DNA of 64,000 nt, from assembly GCA_944321525.1 (NCBI GenBank), contig CALULQ010000013.1, positions 30,880 to 94,879 of the forward strand. The letters are read 5' to 3'. Positions 40,002-49,147 of the stretch are shown here, one piece after another. This DNA is from an uncultured Paraprevotella sp. (GTDB taxonomy: Bacteria; Bacteroidota; Bacteroidia; Bacteroidales; Bacteroidaceae). Every line of letters begins with the position of its first letter. Positions within the stretch are counted from its first letter, which is position 1. The position numbers and the translations under genes were made by a program. The notes under the pieces are model-generated. The model worked only from the letters and a program-made list of their open reading frames with translations, did no database searches and was not told the origin of the DNA.

Positions 40002-41375
40002 ATGACAGTCACACAAAAAATCCAAAAGAAACTGAGCGACAGCCCGGCAGCGCGCTGGACGGCTTTGGCCATAGTGTCGTTCACCATGATGTGCACCTAT
40101 TTCATCACCGATGTCATGGCCTCGCTCGAAGTCATCCTCACCACGCCCGTGGCCGAAGGCGGCCTGGGCTGGACCAGTTCCGACTACGGATTCTTCTCGG
40201 GCGCCTACGGCTATATCAACGTGTTCCTGCTGATGCTCTTCTTCGGCGGCATCATCCTCGACAAGTGCGGCATCCGCTTCACCGGCACCATGAGCTGCTC
40301 GTTCATGGTCATCGGCGTGTTGCTCAAGTGGTATGCCCTCTCCCACGATTTCGGCGAGGGCACCTTCATGGGCTACCACCTGCAGGCCGTCTATGCTGCC
40401 CTTGGCTTCGCCATCTTCGGCATGGGCGCCGAAATCACGGGCATCACCGTCTCCAAGGTCATCATCAAGTGGTTCACGGGCCACGAGGTGGCCCTCGCCA
40501 TGGGCCTCCAGGTGGCCACCGCCCGCATCGGCACCGCCGTGGCCCTGGCCTGCAGCCTGCCCATGGCCCGCGCGGCCGGCAACGTGTCGTTCCCCGTGCT
40601 GGTGGGCGGCGCGTGCATCTTCATCGGCCTCATCGCCTATCTGGTCTATTGCGTGATGGACAAGAAGCTCGACCAGTCTGCCGAAACCGTCGCCGAAGAA
40701 AAGGAGGAAGGCTTCCAGCTGAAGGACCTCAAACTGATTTTCACCAGCAAAGGCTTCTGGCTCATCACCATCCTCTGCCTGATGTTCTACGCCGGCGTGT
40801 TCCCCTTCCTGAAGTTCGCCACCAAACTGATGATTGCCAAATACCACGTGGAGCCCGAGATAGCCGGACTCATCCCGGCCATGCTCCCCTTCGGCACCAT
40901 CCTGCTCACCCCCGTCTTCGGTTCGCTCTACGACCGCATCGGCAAGGGGGCCACGCTCATGGTCATCGGTTCGGTGATGCTCACGGTGGTGCACGTGCTT
41001 TTCGCCCTGCCGCTGCTCAACGTGTGGTGGTTTGCCGTCATCATCATGGTCATCCTCGGCATCGCCTTCTCGCTCGTGCCGTCGGCCATGTGGCCCTCCG
41101 TACCCAAAATCATCCCGATGAAGCAGCTGGGTTCGGCCTACGCCATCATCTTCTACATCCAGAACATCGGCCTCTCCATGGTGCCGCTGCTCATCGGCTG
41201 GGTCATTGACCGCTACTCCACCATCCGCACGCCCGACGGCACCGTCAGCTACGACTACACGCTGCCCATGTGCATCTTTGCCCTCTTCGGTTTCGTGGCC
41301 ATCCTCATCGCCTGGGGACTGAAACGGGAAGACAGCGTGAAGGGTTACGGACTGGAACAGCGCAACATGAAATAA
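40002..41375 (+). CDS. MFS transporter, MFSD1-like, next to the dipeptidyl-peptidase
   Basis: A 457-residue, 12-helix major facilitator. N-terminal MMCTYFITDVMASLEVILT and SDYGFFSGAYGYINVFLLM, loop IILDKCGIRFTG (motif A region) and the second-half FGSLYDRIGKGATLMVIGS are clear MFS signatures. The layout resembles bacterial relatives of the eukaryotic lysosomal dipeptide carrier MFSD1; this is a recollection of similarity, not a tested assignment. With the DPP5-like peptidase directly upstream and a terminator directly downstream, the two form a closed unit, and dipeptide import is the simplest hypothesis. Confidence 0.85.
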   Translation: MTVTQKIQKKLSDSPAARWTALAIVSFTMMCTYFITDVMASLEVILTTPVAEGGLGWTSSDYGFFSGAYGYINVFLLMLFFGGIILDKCGIRFTGTMSCSFMVIGVLLKWYALSHDFGEGTFMGYHLQAVYAALGFAIFGMGAEITGITVSKVIIKWFTGHEVALAMGLQVATARIGTAVALACSLPMARAAGNVSFPVLVGGACIFIGLIAYLVYCVMDKKLDQSAETVAEEKEEGFQLKDLKLIFTSKGFWLITILCLMFYAGVFPFLKFATKLMIAKYHVEPEIAGLIPAMLPFGTILLTPVFGSLYDRIGKGATLMVIGSVMLTVVHVLFALPLLNVWWFAVIIMVILGIAFSLVPSAMWPSVPKIIPMKQLGSAYAIIFYIQNIGLSMVPLLIGWVIDRYSTIRTPDGTVSYDYTLPMCIFALFGFVAILIAWGLKREDSVKGYGLEQRNMK

Positions 41376-41394
41376 ACAATCCGTCAGACGGCAC

Positions 41395-41446
41395 AAGAAT
41401 CCGTCCCCGGGAGAATCGACCGCATCCTCTCGGGGACGGATTCTTT
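41395..41446 (+). terminator. Rho-independent terminator after the MFS gene
   Basis: Arms AAGAATCCGTCCCCG (from 41395) and CGGGGACGGATTCTT (to 41445) form a 15-bp perfect stem, followed by TT. It starts 20 bp after the MFS stop. Confidence 0.9.
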
Positions 41447-41537
41447 TACACTGAGGCGAGGAGAATCTCCATAAAGCGGCGGACAATGCACCATCGGCAG
41501 CCCCGTGCCCCAAATCGGGCGTACGCAGTCCGTCGCA

Positions 41538-41577
41538 GTACTCTGCGGAAAGTACTCGAGTACTTTGCGGAAAGTAC
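41538..41577. repeat. Tandem palindromic repeat, copy d (2 units)
   Basis: Units are 41538-41555 (GTACTCTGCGGAAAGTAC) and 41560-41577 (GTACTTTGCGGAAAGTAC) joined by TCGA, both in the same orientation. The left flank has CAGTCCGTC, and the right tail AATTCTGTTCTCCGCAAGGCG matches copy c. Confidence 0.95.
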
Positions 41578-41843
41578 AATTCTGTTCTCCGCAAGGCGCT
41601 TCACGGCTTTCCGCAAGGCAACGTCCGGAATTGCAGACCATGTTTCCATGTCAGGCGGTCCGGACTGCAAAAGTCTTTACATCTTCATACGTTCCCATCC
41701 CAAAGCAACCGTCGCACTGTGGCATCTTCGGCATCCCTTCTTGCCATCCCCCGTCCCCGCCTTTCCGGATGACAGGCCGCCCACCAACGGTTAATAATAT
41801 TTAAAAATTCACCTTAAGGCAAACAATCTTTTACAAATTAAGC

Positions 41844-41852
41844 TACATTTGT
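41844..41852 (+). promoter_or_regulatory. Promoter -7 box for the lipoprotein gene
   Basis: TACATTTGT fits TAnnTTTGY, 94 bp before the ATG, in an AT-rich island after the GC-rich repeat spacer. Confidence 0.6.
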
Positions 41853-41945
41853 AAAAAGGCTATAACCGTATGGCGGGCTTAACACGGGAAGTTTCCCGGC
41901 TAACGGTAAAAACGGACTCAACTTCCCCCAAAAAACCAACCACTC

Positions 41946-43256
41946 ATGAAAAAGCTATTCATCTACCCCTCACTGCTGCTTGCCGCGCTCTGCCTGACCA
42001 CGGCCTGCGGCGACGACGACAATGGCGGGACTCCACCGCCGGACCCGGGCTATGTGGCTTCGGTGGAAACCGCACAACAGGAAATTGAAAGCGTGGGACA
42101 AGAGCTCGCGCAAAAAATCGACGTGGAACAGTTAAAGCCCGTCATCACCCTCGCGGAATACTGCGAACGCACGTTCCTCAGCGCCGAAGATGAGTCAGTA
42201 CCGGGATGGGGCGAAACGGAGTATCCGTTCCGCAGCCTCGTGCGCGCCATGCAGGGATGCGCGCAGGGCGACATCGCCTTGTTGGCATCGAAGCGCGACA
42301 TCGGCGACATCTACCAGCTGGCCGACCTCTATGGCAAATGGACGTGGAACGAAGAAGAACGGCAATGGGACCAGGTGGTCGACGGCACTCCCGCCCGCTC
42401 CGCCATCTACCAGTTCAAGGATGAGCAGGGCAACGACTGCGAAGCCGAAATCCAAGGCAGCGGACAGGAGTTCGTGTTCGCACGCCAGGACAGCACGGGC
42501 TACACCTACTCCGAAACGGTCAAAGTGCCCGAATACCTCACCGCCACCGTCAAAGTGAAGGGCACAGACCTCGCCACGCTGACGGTCAACACCACCGCCT
42601 GCGACTTCGCGGCCCGGCAATATGCCGCCAAGGCATCGTTTGTAACCGGCGGCTACCGCATCGAGGCTTCGCTGAACGACGACGACCGCCAGGCCGCCTT
42701 CTCCGCCGTCCTCTCCAGCATCGTCGGCGAAACCCTCGTCAGCATGCAAGCCAACGCGGGCGGCCGCAACCTGGCCGACATCGACGCCATCGAAGGCAAC
42801 TATTTCGACGCGGCCTCCAACCTGCACGAAGGCAACATGTCCTGCACCATACTGGGACGGCTGAGCCTGCAAATCACGGCCGACAACAACTCCGGCGCGC
42901 TGGCCGAGGCCCTCGACTACGACGGCTATTATTGGTATTCCACGAGCGATTCCGTCGACTACAAGTCCATCGCCCGCCAAGAGGCGTTGGCTGCAGCCGA
43001 GGCCATCAACCAAAACTGCACGGCCGCCCTGCACTTCAACCAGAGTTCCTATTACGTGCCTGTCACGTGGCAAAGCGTGCTCTACGATTACAGCTCCCCC
43101 GGAAGCGGTTACGAGTATGGCGAATGGTCCACGCAACCCGTGCTGAACTTCGAGGACGGCACCACCTACACCTTCGAACAATACTTCACGCAGACGCGCT
43201 TCCGCTCGCTGATTGCCGCGTTCGAACAGTTGGGCGAACGGTTCGAGAACCTGTAA
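41946..43256 (+). CDS. Surface lipoprotein of unknown function
   Basis: A 436-residue protein with a lipobox at LCLTTAC. The acidic run GDDDNGG right after the Cys matches the Bacteroidetes lipoprotein export signal, so surface exposure is likely. The rest is rich in acidic and aromatic residues, with alternating strand-like segments (YSETVKVPEYLTATVKV, MSCTILGRLSLQITAD) and helical stretches. I recognise no domain. It is monocistronic, with its own promoter and a strong terminator behind it. It lies just before a TonB-dependent receptor but is not co-transcribed with it. Confidence 0.8.
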   Translation: MKKLFIYPSLLLAALCLTTACGDDDNGGTPPPDPGYVASVETAQQEIESVGQELAQKIDVEQLKPVITLAEYCERTFLSAEDESVPGWGETEYPFRSLVRAMQGCAQGDIALLASKRDIGDIYQLADLYGKWTWNEEERQWDQVVDGTPARSAIYQFKDEQGNDCEAEIQGSGQEFVFARQDSTGYTYSETVKVPEYLTATVKVKGTDLATLTVNTTACDFAARQYAAKASFVTGGYRIEASLNDDDRQAAFSAVLSSIVGETLVSMQANAGGRNLADIDAIEGNYFDAASNLHEGNMSCTILGRLSLQITADNNSGALAEALDYDGYYWYSTSDSVDYKSIARQEALAAAEAINQNCTAALHFNQSSYYVPVTWQSVLYDYSSPGSGYEYGEWSTQPVLNFEDGTTYTFEQYFTQTRFRSLIAAFEQLGERFENL

Positions 43257-43279
43257 CCAGACTTCCATGACACTCCACA

Positions 43280-43329
43280 CAGACCGCCCTTCCGTCTCCG
43301 CCTGCTGGAACCGGGGGCGGTCTGTTTTT
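43280..43329 (+). terminator. Rho-independent terminator after the lipoprotein gene
   Basis: Arms CAGACCGCCC (43280-43289) and GGGCGGTCTG (43315-43324) are followed by TTTTT. The receptor ATG at 43348 lies only 19 bp further, so its promoter must overlap this hairpin or some transcription reads through. Confidence 0.88.
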
Positions 43330-43347
43330 CCATGTCCGCCCGCGTCC

Positions 43348-45381
43348 ATGCGCTTCCTTGCCCTTCTCCTGGCGGTCCTCCTGTCCCCGCCCTTCCCTCC
43401 GGCTCTCCATGCGCAGCCGGCAGACAGCCTGCGCCACGACCACATGCGCGAAGTGGAAGTGCGCGCCCGCGCCGCCCGCATGCTGGAAACCGGCGAGGGC
43501 GGACGGCAGTATTGGCGCATGGAGTCGCTCTCCGGGTTGCCCCACGTGTTGGGCAGCTCCGACCCTCTCCGCGCCCTCCAGCTGCTGCCGGGCGTGTCCA
43601 CCAACAACGACTATTCCTCGGGCATCCGCATACAGGGCTGCGACGCCTCGCTGAACCTGCTGGAGCTGGACGGCGCCCCGGTCTTCAACGCCTCCCACCT
43701 GCTGGGCCTCTTCTCCACGTTCAACGCCTCCCACTTCCGCGGCATGTCGCTCGTCAAGAACCGCCACGGGGCCGACTTCCCCAACCGCCTGGGCGGCCGG
43801 CTCTCGTTCCACCCGCTCGACTCCCTCGTCCGCCGCGTCCACCTGGACGCCACGTTCAGCTTCATGGAAAGCGAAGGCACGCTGGCCCTCCCGGCCGGCC
43901 GCGGCTCCACGCTCTACCTGTCCGGCCGCGGCAGCTACCTGGACCTGCTCTACGGCCCGTTGCTGAAGTTCGACGGACTCGGACTCGGCTACGGCCTGCA
44001 GGACTACAACCTCACGTGGGTGTGCCATCCCGGCGAAAGGGACAGGCTGCGACTCAGCCTCTACCACGGGCTCGACCGCATGCAGTTGCGGCAGGAAGGC
44101 TTCGGCAACTCCAGCCACATGGACTGGCACAACTCCACGGCCGCCCTGCACTGGGAACACCATGCGCCACGCGCCATCGTCCGACAGCAAGCCACGTTCA
44201 GCCACTACGGGTGCATGCTCGACATGGGCCTCAACGCCCTGGACTTTGCATGGGAAACAGGCATCCTGCAGGCCGGATATGCCGCACGGGCCGAATGGAC
44301 GGGCGGACGCACGACATGGAGCGCCGGGGCGGAATACCATTACTATCGCGTCCGCCCGATGGCCTTCCGCACCGACGGCTCCTTCTTGCAGTCGTCCACC
44401 CCTGCACGGCGTGAAGAGGGGCACGAAGCGGATGCCTACGTGCAGGCGCGCGTCCGGCTCGCCCGTCGGTGGCAGGCCGATGCCGGCCTGCGGTTGTCCG
44501 GCTTCCGCAGCCGGGGGCGGAACTTCTTCCTCCCGGCGCCGCGGCTCGGTCTCGCCTTCGCCCCCTCTGCCTCGCAGCGCCTTTCCCTCCACTACGGGCT
44601 CTACGGCCAGTTCCTCCACCAGGTACCCTTGTCCTCCGGCGGACTGCCCGTGGACTATTGGACACTGTCTTCCTCCGTGCTGAAGCCCGGGCGGGCTCAC
44701 TCCGTGGCGCTCTCCTACGGCGTCGAATGGCTCGACGGCATGCTGGAGGCCGAAGCCGAAACCTATTACAAACACCTCGCCCACCAATACGAACACTCCG
44801 GCGCCATCACGGAACTCTTCACCGGGACCTACGACATGGGGCGCAACCTCATGCACGGCCGGGGACGCAACTACGGCCTCAACCTGATGCTGAAAAAGAA
44901 CCGCGGACGGCTGACGGGCTGGATTGGCTATGCCTTGTCGCGCAGCGAACGACGCTTCACCGCAACGGGCAGCGACGGCTGGACGGCCTCTTCCTTCGAC
45001 CGGCTGCACGACCTGACCGCCGTGGCACAATACCGCTTCAACCGCCATTGGAGCCTCGGGGGAGATTTCGTGTACGCCAGCGGGACGCCCTACACTCCGA
45101 CCACCGCCCTGTACGTCATCAACAACAACCTCGTGAGCCAATATGGGAAGCACAACGGAGCTCACCTGCCGGCCACGCATCGCCTGGACCTCTCGCTCAC
45201 CTACCGCTTCGCCCCGCGCCGGGGAGCGGCCCACAGCCTGAACCTCTCGGTCTACAACCTCTACGCCCACCGCAACGTGCTCTTCCGCTACATGGGGTTC
45301 GAGGGCGAAAGCTTCGGCCTCAAATCGGTTTATTCGCTCTGCCGCATGCTCCCTTCCGTCGGTTACAACATAAAATTCTGA
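43348..45381 (+). CDS. TonB-dependent outer membrane receptor
   Basis: About 677 residues starting at the ATG at 43348 (MRFLALLLAVLLSPPFPP signal); the longer frame upstream overlaps the lipoprotein gene and its terminator. The plug is recognisable from DPLRALQLLPGVSTNNDY, GIRIQGCDASLNLLELDG and NRLGGRLSFHPLD. The rest is a beta-barrel with frequent aromatic strands, ending in MLPSVGYNIKF. It lacks the N-terminal carboxypeptidase-like domain of many Bacteroidetes receptors. A DUF4249 lipoprotein follows after 3 bp; this pairing is common in the phylum and is thought to form an uptake complex. Ligand unknown. Confidence 0.88.
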   Translation: MRFLALLLAVLLSPPFPPALHAQPADSLRHDHMREVEVRARAARMLETGEGGRQYWRMESLSGLPHVLGSSDPLRALQLLPGVSTNNDYSSGIRIQGCDASLNLLELDGAPVFNASHLLGLFSTFNASHFRGMSLVKNRHGADFPNRLGGRLSFHPLDSLVRRVHLDATFSFMESEGTLALPAGRGSTLYLSGRGSYLDLLYGPLLKFDGLGLGYGLQDYNLTWVCHPGERDRLRLSLYHGLDRMQLRQEGFGNSSHMDWHNSTAALHWEHHAPRAIVRQQATFSHYGCMLDMGLNALDFAWETGILQAGYAARAEWTGGRTTWSAGAEYHYYRVRPMAFRTDGSFLQSSTPARREEGHEADAYVQARVRLARRWQADAGLRLSGFRSRGRNFFLPAPRLGLAFAPSASQRLSLHYGLYGQFLHQVPLSSGGLPVDYWTLSSSVLKPGRAHSVALSYGVEWLDGMLEAEAETYYKHLAHQYEHSGAITELFTGTYDMGRNLMHGRGRNYGLNLMLKKNRGRLTGWIGYALSRSERRFTATGSDGWTASSFDRLHDLTAVAQYRFNRHWSLGGDFVYASGTPYTPTTALYVINNNLVSQYGKHNGAHLPATHRLDLSLTYRFAPRRGAAHSLNLSVYNLYAHRNVLFRYMGFEGESFGLKSVYSLCRMLPSVGYNIKF

Positions 45382-45384
45382 AAC

Positions 45385-46224
45385 ATGAAACATCCCGCCT
45401 GCCTGCTCGCTTGTCTCGCCCTACTGGCTTCCGCATCCTGCGTCCGCGACGACGCGGAAACCCCGCCGACGGAACTCGTCGTGGAAGGATGGATTGAGGA
45501 CGGCGGCTATCCCGTGGTGCAACTGGGCGTGACCCGCCCGGTGGACGGGATGATGCAGGACATCAACGAATACGTCGTGCGCTGGGGCAAAGTGACCGTG
45601 TCGGACGGCACAGACAGCGTCATCCTGACCGGCGGATACGACGAGGACTATTTCCCGCCCTACAAATACACCTCGTTCGACCTCATGGGGCAGGCCGGAA
45701 AGACCTACACCCTGACGGCGGAATACCGCGGAATGAAAGTCTCGGCCGTGACCACCATTCCCGCCCCCGTGCGGTTGGATTCCCTGCGCGCCGTACAGAC
45801 AGAAAACGACACGCTTTACTACGTCAAGGCCTACTTCCACGAGCCTTCGGACAGTCCGGACTACTACGGGCTGTTCAGCCGACGGAGAGGAAAGGACAAG
45901 GCCTTCCTACTCTCCCCCATGGGCATTTTCTCCGACGAAGTCCTCTCCGCGCAAACCGCCGCCGACGTCTATTGCGGCACCTCCGTCTATACAGAAACCG
46001 AGCGTCAGGCGTCTGCCTGCTTCAAGGAGGGCGACCAGGTGGAAGTCCAACTCCGCCACATGGACGAAGCATCCTATCGCTTCTGGCAAAGCTATTCCAA
46101 CTGGGTGAACCAATCGTCGAACATGTTCTTCCCCTACACCCAGGAACTGGCGTCCAACATCCGGGGCGGGAAAGGCTATTGGTGCGGCTATGGCACCCAC
46201 GCCCTCTCTGTGCGCATCAAATAG
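45385..46224 (+). CDS. DUF4249 lipoprotein, partner of the TonB-dependent receptor
   Basis: A 279-residue lipoprotein (lipobox LLASASC, then VRDDAE with acidic residues typical of surface export). The conserved opening LVVEGWIEDGGYPVVQLGVT and the later YTLTAEYRGMKVSAVTTIP and PAPVRLDSL are DUF4249 marks. The C-terminal part has SYRFWQSYSNWVNQSSNMFF and IRGGKGYWCGYGTH. It is encoded 3 bp downstream of the receptor, so it is co-translated and probably sits as a lid or binding partner on the barrel. It is the last gene of the pair. Confidence 0.88.
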   Translation: MKHPACLLACLALLASASCVRDDAETPPTELVVEGWIEDGGYPVVQLGVTRPVDGMMQDINEYVVRWGKVTVSDGTDSVILTGGYDEDYFPPYKYTSFDLMGQAGKTYTLTAEYRGMKVSAVTTIPAPVRLDSLRAVQTENDTLYYVKAYFHEPSDSPDYYGLFSRRRGKDKAFLLSPMGIFSDEVLSAQTAADVYCGTSVYTETERQASACFKEGDQVEVQLRHMDEASYRFWQSYSNWVNQSSNMFFPYTQELASNIRGGKGYWCGYGTHALSVRIK

Positions 46225-46399
46225 CCATCCTCAAACAAACTTTTTATTTACAAACAAACCTCATTCGGTCCTCATCCGGCCGCAAAAGGCTTCTGCTACA
46301 AGCCTTCTTCTGCCATCCGCTCGGCCAATCGTTTTTCAGGGGATTTTCGAGCCGAAAAAGCCCCGTTCCGAGACTGCAAAATGAAGAATTCAACAAATC

Positions 46400-46546
46400 G
46401 GGGTATGCCGTGATAAACTTTTCAATCAGCTTAGCACTATAAAACAACAGGATAAATGAAAATTTTGGTAATATCCGTTACCGTCATTTGTCAACAAGAA
46501 AATTCATCATCTCCCGAAGAAAAGTTATAACTTTGCGGCATACCCC
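46400..46546. repeat. 11-bp inverted repeat bracketing a promoter (inverton or operator candidate)
   Basis: GGGGTATGCCG (46400-46410) and its exact reverse complement CGGCATACCCC (46536-46546) enclose 125 bp of AT-rich DNA. The right arm touches the -7 box TAACTTTGC. This geometry fits Bacteroidales invertible promoters, but also a pair of regulator sites; homology stops sharply at 11 bp. Confidence 0.4.
46528..46536 (+). promoter_or_regulatory. Promoter -7 box for the membrane winged-helix gene
   Basis: TAACTTTGC fits TAnnTTTGY, 67 bp before the ATG and just inside the right arm of the inverted repeat. Confidence 0.6.
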
Positions 46547-46603
46547 AAAAGGGAATGAGATGAAAAAGACCTTAATCTCCGTTTCGGAACAAAACATTGA
46601 CCT

Positions 46604-47218
46604 ATGATACAGAGAAACTACAACAATCTAAAATCCGTACTCGGGGCGACGGCATGCGCGGCCATGCTCTTCCTCGAGATTTACGCTCTTCTTCGCCTGG
46701 GATTCTTGTGGGAAAGCCTACGGATGCTGTCCGGGGTGAAAAATATGATCACAGTGCCTGAGAAACTCTTGCAGGACCTCATGCTGGCCCTCTTTGCCGC
46801 AATCATACTCCTGCTTGGCTTCACCGGAATGTTCCTTTTCTATTATTATAAGAGGTGTCTGGCCCCTCAGGAGGTCGAAAAGGAGCAGCCGGCCCCGCTC
46901 AACTTCGAAACAGCCCTTGAAACCCTGTGGGTGGACACCGATAAGAGCATCTTGGCATACGGCCGCCGCTCCACGCATCTCCCGAAGCGGGCCGCCCTCC
47001 TGTTGGCGGCCTTGGCCGACCGGGAAGGACACACCTTGCAGACGGAAGACTTCGATCTGCTGTATGGCAAAGGCTACTACGACGGTCTGGACAGCGGGAA
47101 AATACGCAGCATCAAACACCATGCCCGCAAGGCCCTGGCGGCCGTGGAAGCACCGCTGGACGTGGTCAAGCACTCCGACGGGCGCTTTTCCCTCGTGCCG
47201 AAGGAGAATGTGTCCTGA
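46604..47218 (+). CDS. Membrane-anchored protein with C-terminal winged-helix-like domain
   Basis: A 204-residue protein with two TM helices (VLGATACAAMLFLEIYALL and LMLALFAAIILLLGFTGMFLF) separated by a short outside loop. After a linker, residues about 105-200 look like an OmpR/trans_reg_C fold: LPKRAALLLAALADREGHTL, a short wing region, KIRSIKHHARKALAAV as candidate recognition helix, and a C-terminal hairpin (DVVKHSDGRFSLVPKE). This is the reverse domain order of ToxR/CadC. A role as a membrane-bound transcription regulator is inferred from the fold guess and from its place before two LRR surface-protein genes. I do not recognise a named family. Confidence 0.65.
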   Translation: MIQRNYNNLKSVLGATACAAMLFLEIYALLRLGFLWESLRMLSGVKNMITVPEKLLQDLMLALFAAIILLLGFTGMFLFYYYKRCLAPQEVEKEQPAPLNFETALETLWVDTDKSILAYGRRSTHLPKRAALLLAALADREGHTLQTEDFDLLYGKGYYDGLDSGKIRSIKHHARKALAAVEAPLDVVKHSDGRFSLVPKENVS

Positions 47219-47401
47219 CGTCCCGCCACGGCATCGCTACCGGGAAAGAACGCCTTCCACGAAAGCGCTCCTCACCGTTCCCATCTGTGGTTCAGTCATA
47301 TACAGGGACGGCTTCAGCAACTGAAAGACACACAAGGAACGGCGTTCCTCCAAAAGGAAACACCGGAGCACAAAAAGGGAACGATAAGAACGGAGAAAAA
47401 C

Positions 47402-47436
47402 TTGACGGTTTCCGGAGATTGTCATTACTTTGCCCC
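47402..47436 (+). promoter_or_regulatory. Possible promoter for the LRR gene pair
   Basis: TTGACGG at 47402 could be a -33 element, with ATTACTTTGC ending near 47436 as an imperfect -7 box (TT instead of TA). The leader to the ATG at 47504 is about 65 bp. Confidence 0.35.
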
Positions 47437-47503
47437 ATCTTCCGCACGGGAACTTGCGGACAAGCGGGCGGGAACGACCCACCGATGTATAACTTTAAAC
47501 AGA

Positions 47504-49123
47504 ATGACCATGCACATCAAAACGCATCTATGCATCTGCCTGGCCTTCCTGTCCGGCCTGCCGGTCTTGGCCAACGGAAAAGGCGGCTTTGTGGACGGCA
47601 TTTTCCGCTACTCCGTCCAAGAAAACGTCATCGTGTCCACCGGCGACAGCACGGTAGTGCTCACCTGCGCCGACCGCTCTGCGATCACCTCGCCGCTCCC
47701 AATCCCGGAAACGCTGGTCATACCGGCTACGGTCGTCCACGACGGATATGAATACCAGGTGGCGGAAATCGCAGACACGGCCTTCGTCCGCTGCGGCAAC
47801 ATTGAGAGCATCGTCATCAGCGAAGGCATCGGGAGCATCGGCTCCCATGCCTTCTACCGGTGCCCGCGATTGCGGTCGGTCTCCATCCCCTCCACCGTGT
47901 TCTACATCGGGGACAATGCTTTCGGCCAATGTCCCGAACTGCAAGAAATCAAGGTCGATGCGGGAAACGAGGCTTACGATTCGCGCAACGGGTGCAATGC
48001 CATCGTGGACACCCGCTGCGGGGAACTCGTCCTCGGTTGCAGCCGCACGGTGATCCCGCCGGACGTCAAACGCATAGGGAAACATGCCTTCCGCGGCTGC
48101 CTGTCATTGGACAGCCTCGTCATACCGGAAGGCGTGAAGGAAATCGGGGCGGGCGCCTTCGCCGATTGCCCCAACCTGACCGCCATCACCCTGCCCGGGA
48201 CGCTCGAGACGCTCAGCGGGGCGGGCACTTTCTCCGGATGCGTCAGCCTCAAGTCCCTCCACATTCCCCAGAATGTCTTCCGCATCGGGGAGGGCATCAT
48301 GCTGCGCCAATGCCTTGCCTTGGAACGCATCACGGTGGACAAGCGGAACAAGACGTTCGACTCCCGCGATGACTGCAACGCCATCGTGGAGACCGCGACC
48401 GACAAACTGGTCGTAGGCTGCGGCCGCACCCGCATCGTGGAAGGCCTGCGCGAAATTGCCAGCCATGCCTTCGCCCACGCCATGATGCCGTCCGTCCCCA
48501 TTCCGGCAGGCGTCACCCGCATCCAAGGAGGCGCCTTTTGGGGTTGCAGCTTCTGCACCGCCATCCGCGTCGACCCGAGAAATCCGGTGTACGACTCCCG
48601 CAACGACTGCAACGCCATCATCGAAACTGCCACCGGCACACTCGTGCAAGGTTGCGCCACGACCCGCATTCCCCGCGACGTGACCACCATCGGCGAGCTG
48701 GCATTCGCCGCCATCCCCCTCCCCTCGTCCTTTGTCATTCCCGAGGGCGTGCGCTCCATCGCGCCCAAGGCATTCCTCGGCAGTCCCACGCTGGAATGCG
48801 TGGTCATCCCTGCCTCCGTGGATTCCGTCGGTGCCTTGGCGTTCAGTTCATGTCCCTGGTTGTGGTCGGTCACGTGGAAAGGACCAACCGCCCACATCGG
48901 GAGCTCCGCCTTCTCCGACTGCCGCTACCTCGACCTTGTCGAGATTCCCGAAGGCACAAGGAGCATCGGCGACCATGCCTTCGCCAACTGCGAAAGCCTG
49001 CAATACGTCTCCCTGCCGCACAGCCTGGAACAGCTCAGCCGCAGCGCCTTCAAGGACAGCCCCTGCGACGAAACGGTCCAAGCGCAGCAGCAGGACATCT
49101 TGTGCAACAGGGTGCAGCCATAG
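47504..49123 (+). CDS. BspA-like leucine-rich repeat (LRR_5) surface protein 1
   Basis: About 539 residues starting at the ATG at 47504 (MTMHIKTHLCICLAFLSG signal; 47510 is an alternative). The body is a chain of LRR_5 units of 23 residues such as LVIPEGVKEIGAGAFADCPNL and VSIPSTVFYIGDNAFGQCPEL. Three times the array is interrupted by a distinct block, YDSRxxCNAIVETA followed by LVxGC. The family includes BspA of Tannerella and many gut homologues that bind host matrix proteins or other bacteria. No C-terminal anchor is visible. A paralogue follows after 24 bp, so the two are co-transcribed. Confidence 0.92.
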   Translation: MTMHIKTHLCICLAFLSGLPVLANGKGGFVDGIFRYSVQENVIVSTGDSTVVLTCADRSAITSPLPIPETLVIPATVVHDGYEYQVAEIADTAFVRCGNIESIVISEGIGSIGSHAFYRCPRLRSVSIPSTVFYIGDNAFGQCPELQEIKVDAGNEAYDSRNGCNAIVDTRCGELVLGCSRTVIPPDVKRIGKHAFRGCLSLDSLVIPEGVKEIGAGAFADCPNLTAITLPGTLETLSGAGTFSGCVSLKSLHIPQNVFRIGEGIMLRQCLALERITVDKRNKTFDSRDDCNAIVETATDKLVVGCGRTRIVEGLREIASHAFAHAMMPSVPIPAGVTRIQGGAFWGCSFCTAIRVDPRNPVYDSRNDCNAIIETATGTLVQGCATTRIPRDVTTIGELAFAAIPLPSSFVIPEGVRSIAPKAFLGSPTLECVVIPASVDSVGALAFSSCPWLWSVTWKGPTAHIGSSAFSDCRYLDLVEIPEGTRSIGDHAFANCESLQYVSLPHSLEQLSRSAFKDSPCDETVQAQQQDILCNRVQP

Positions 49124-49147
49124 AAGTATGAACCAATAGGAAACGAT

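Larger units (their letters stand above)
41376..41945. other. 570-bp spacer between the MFS gene and a lipoprotein gene
   Basis: It contains the MFS terminator, the two-unit palindromic repeat at 41538-41577 and, near the end, an AT-rich promoter for the lipoprotein (41844-41852). No credible gene. Confidence 0.75.
46225..46603. other. 379-bp spacer before the membrane winged-helix gene
   Basis: It holds the 11-bp inverted repeat at 46400-46410/46536-46546, a -7 box (46528-46536) and AT-rich sequence between. No gene is seen. Confidence 0.7.
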
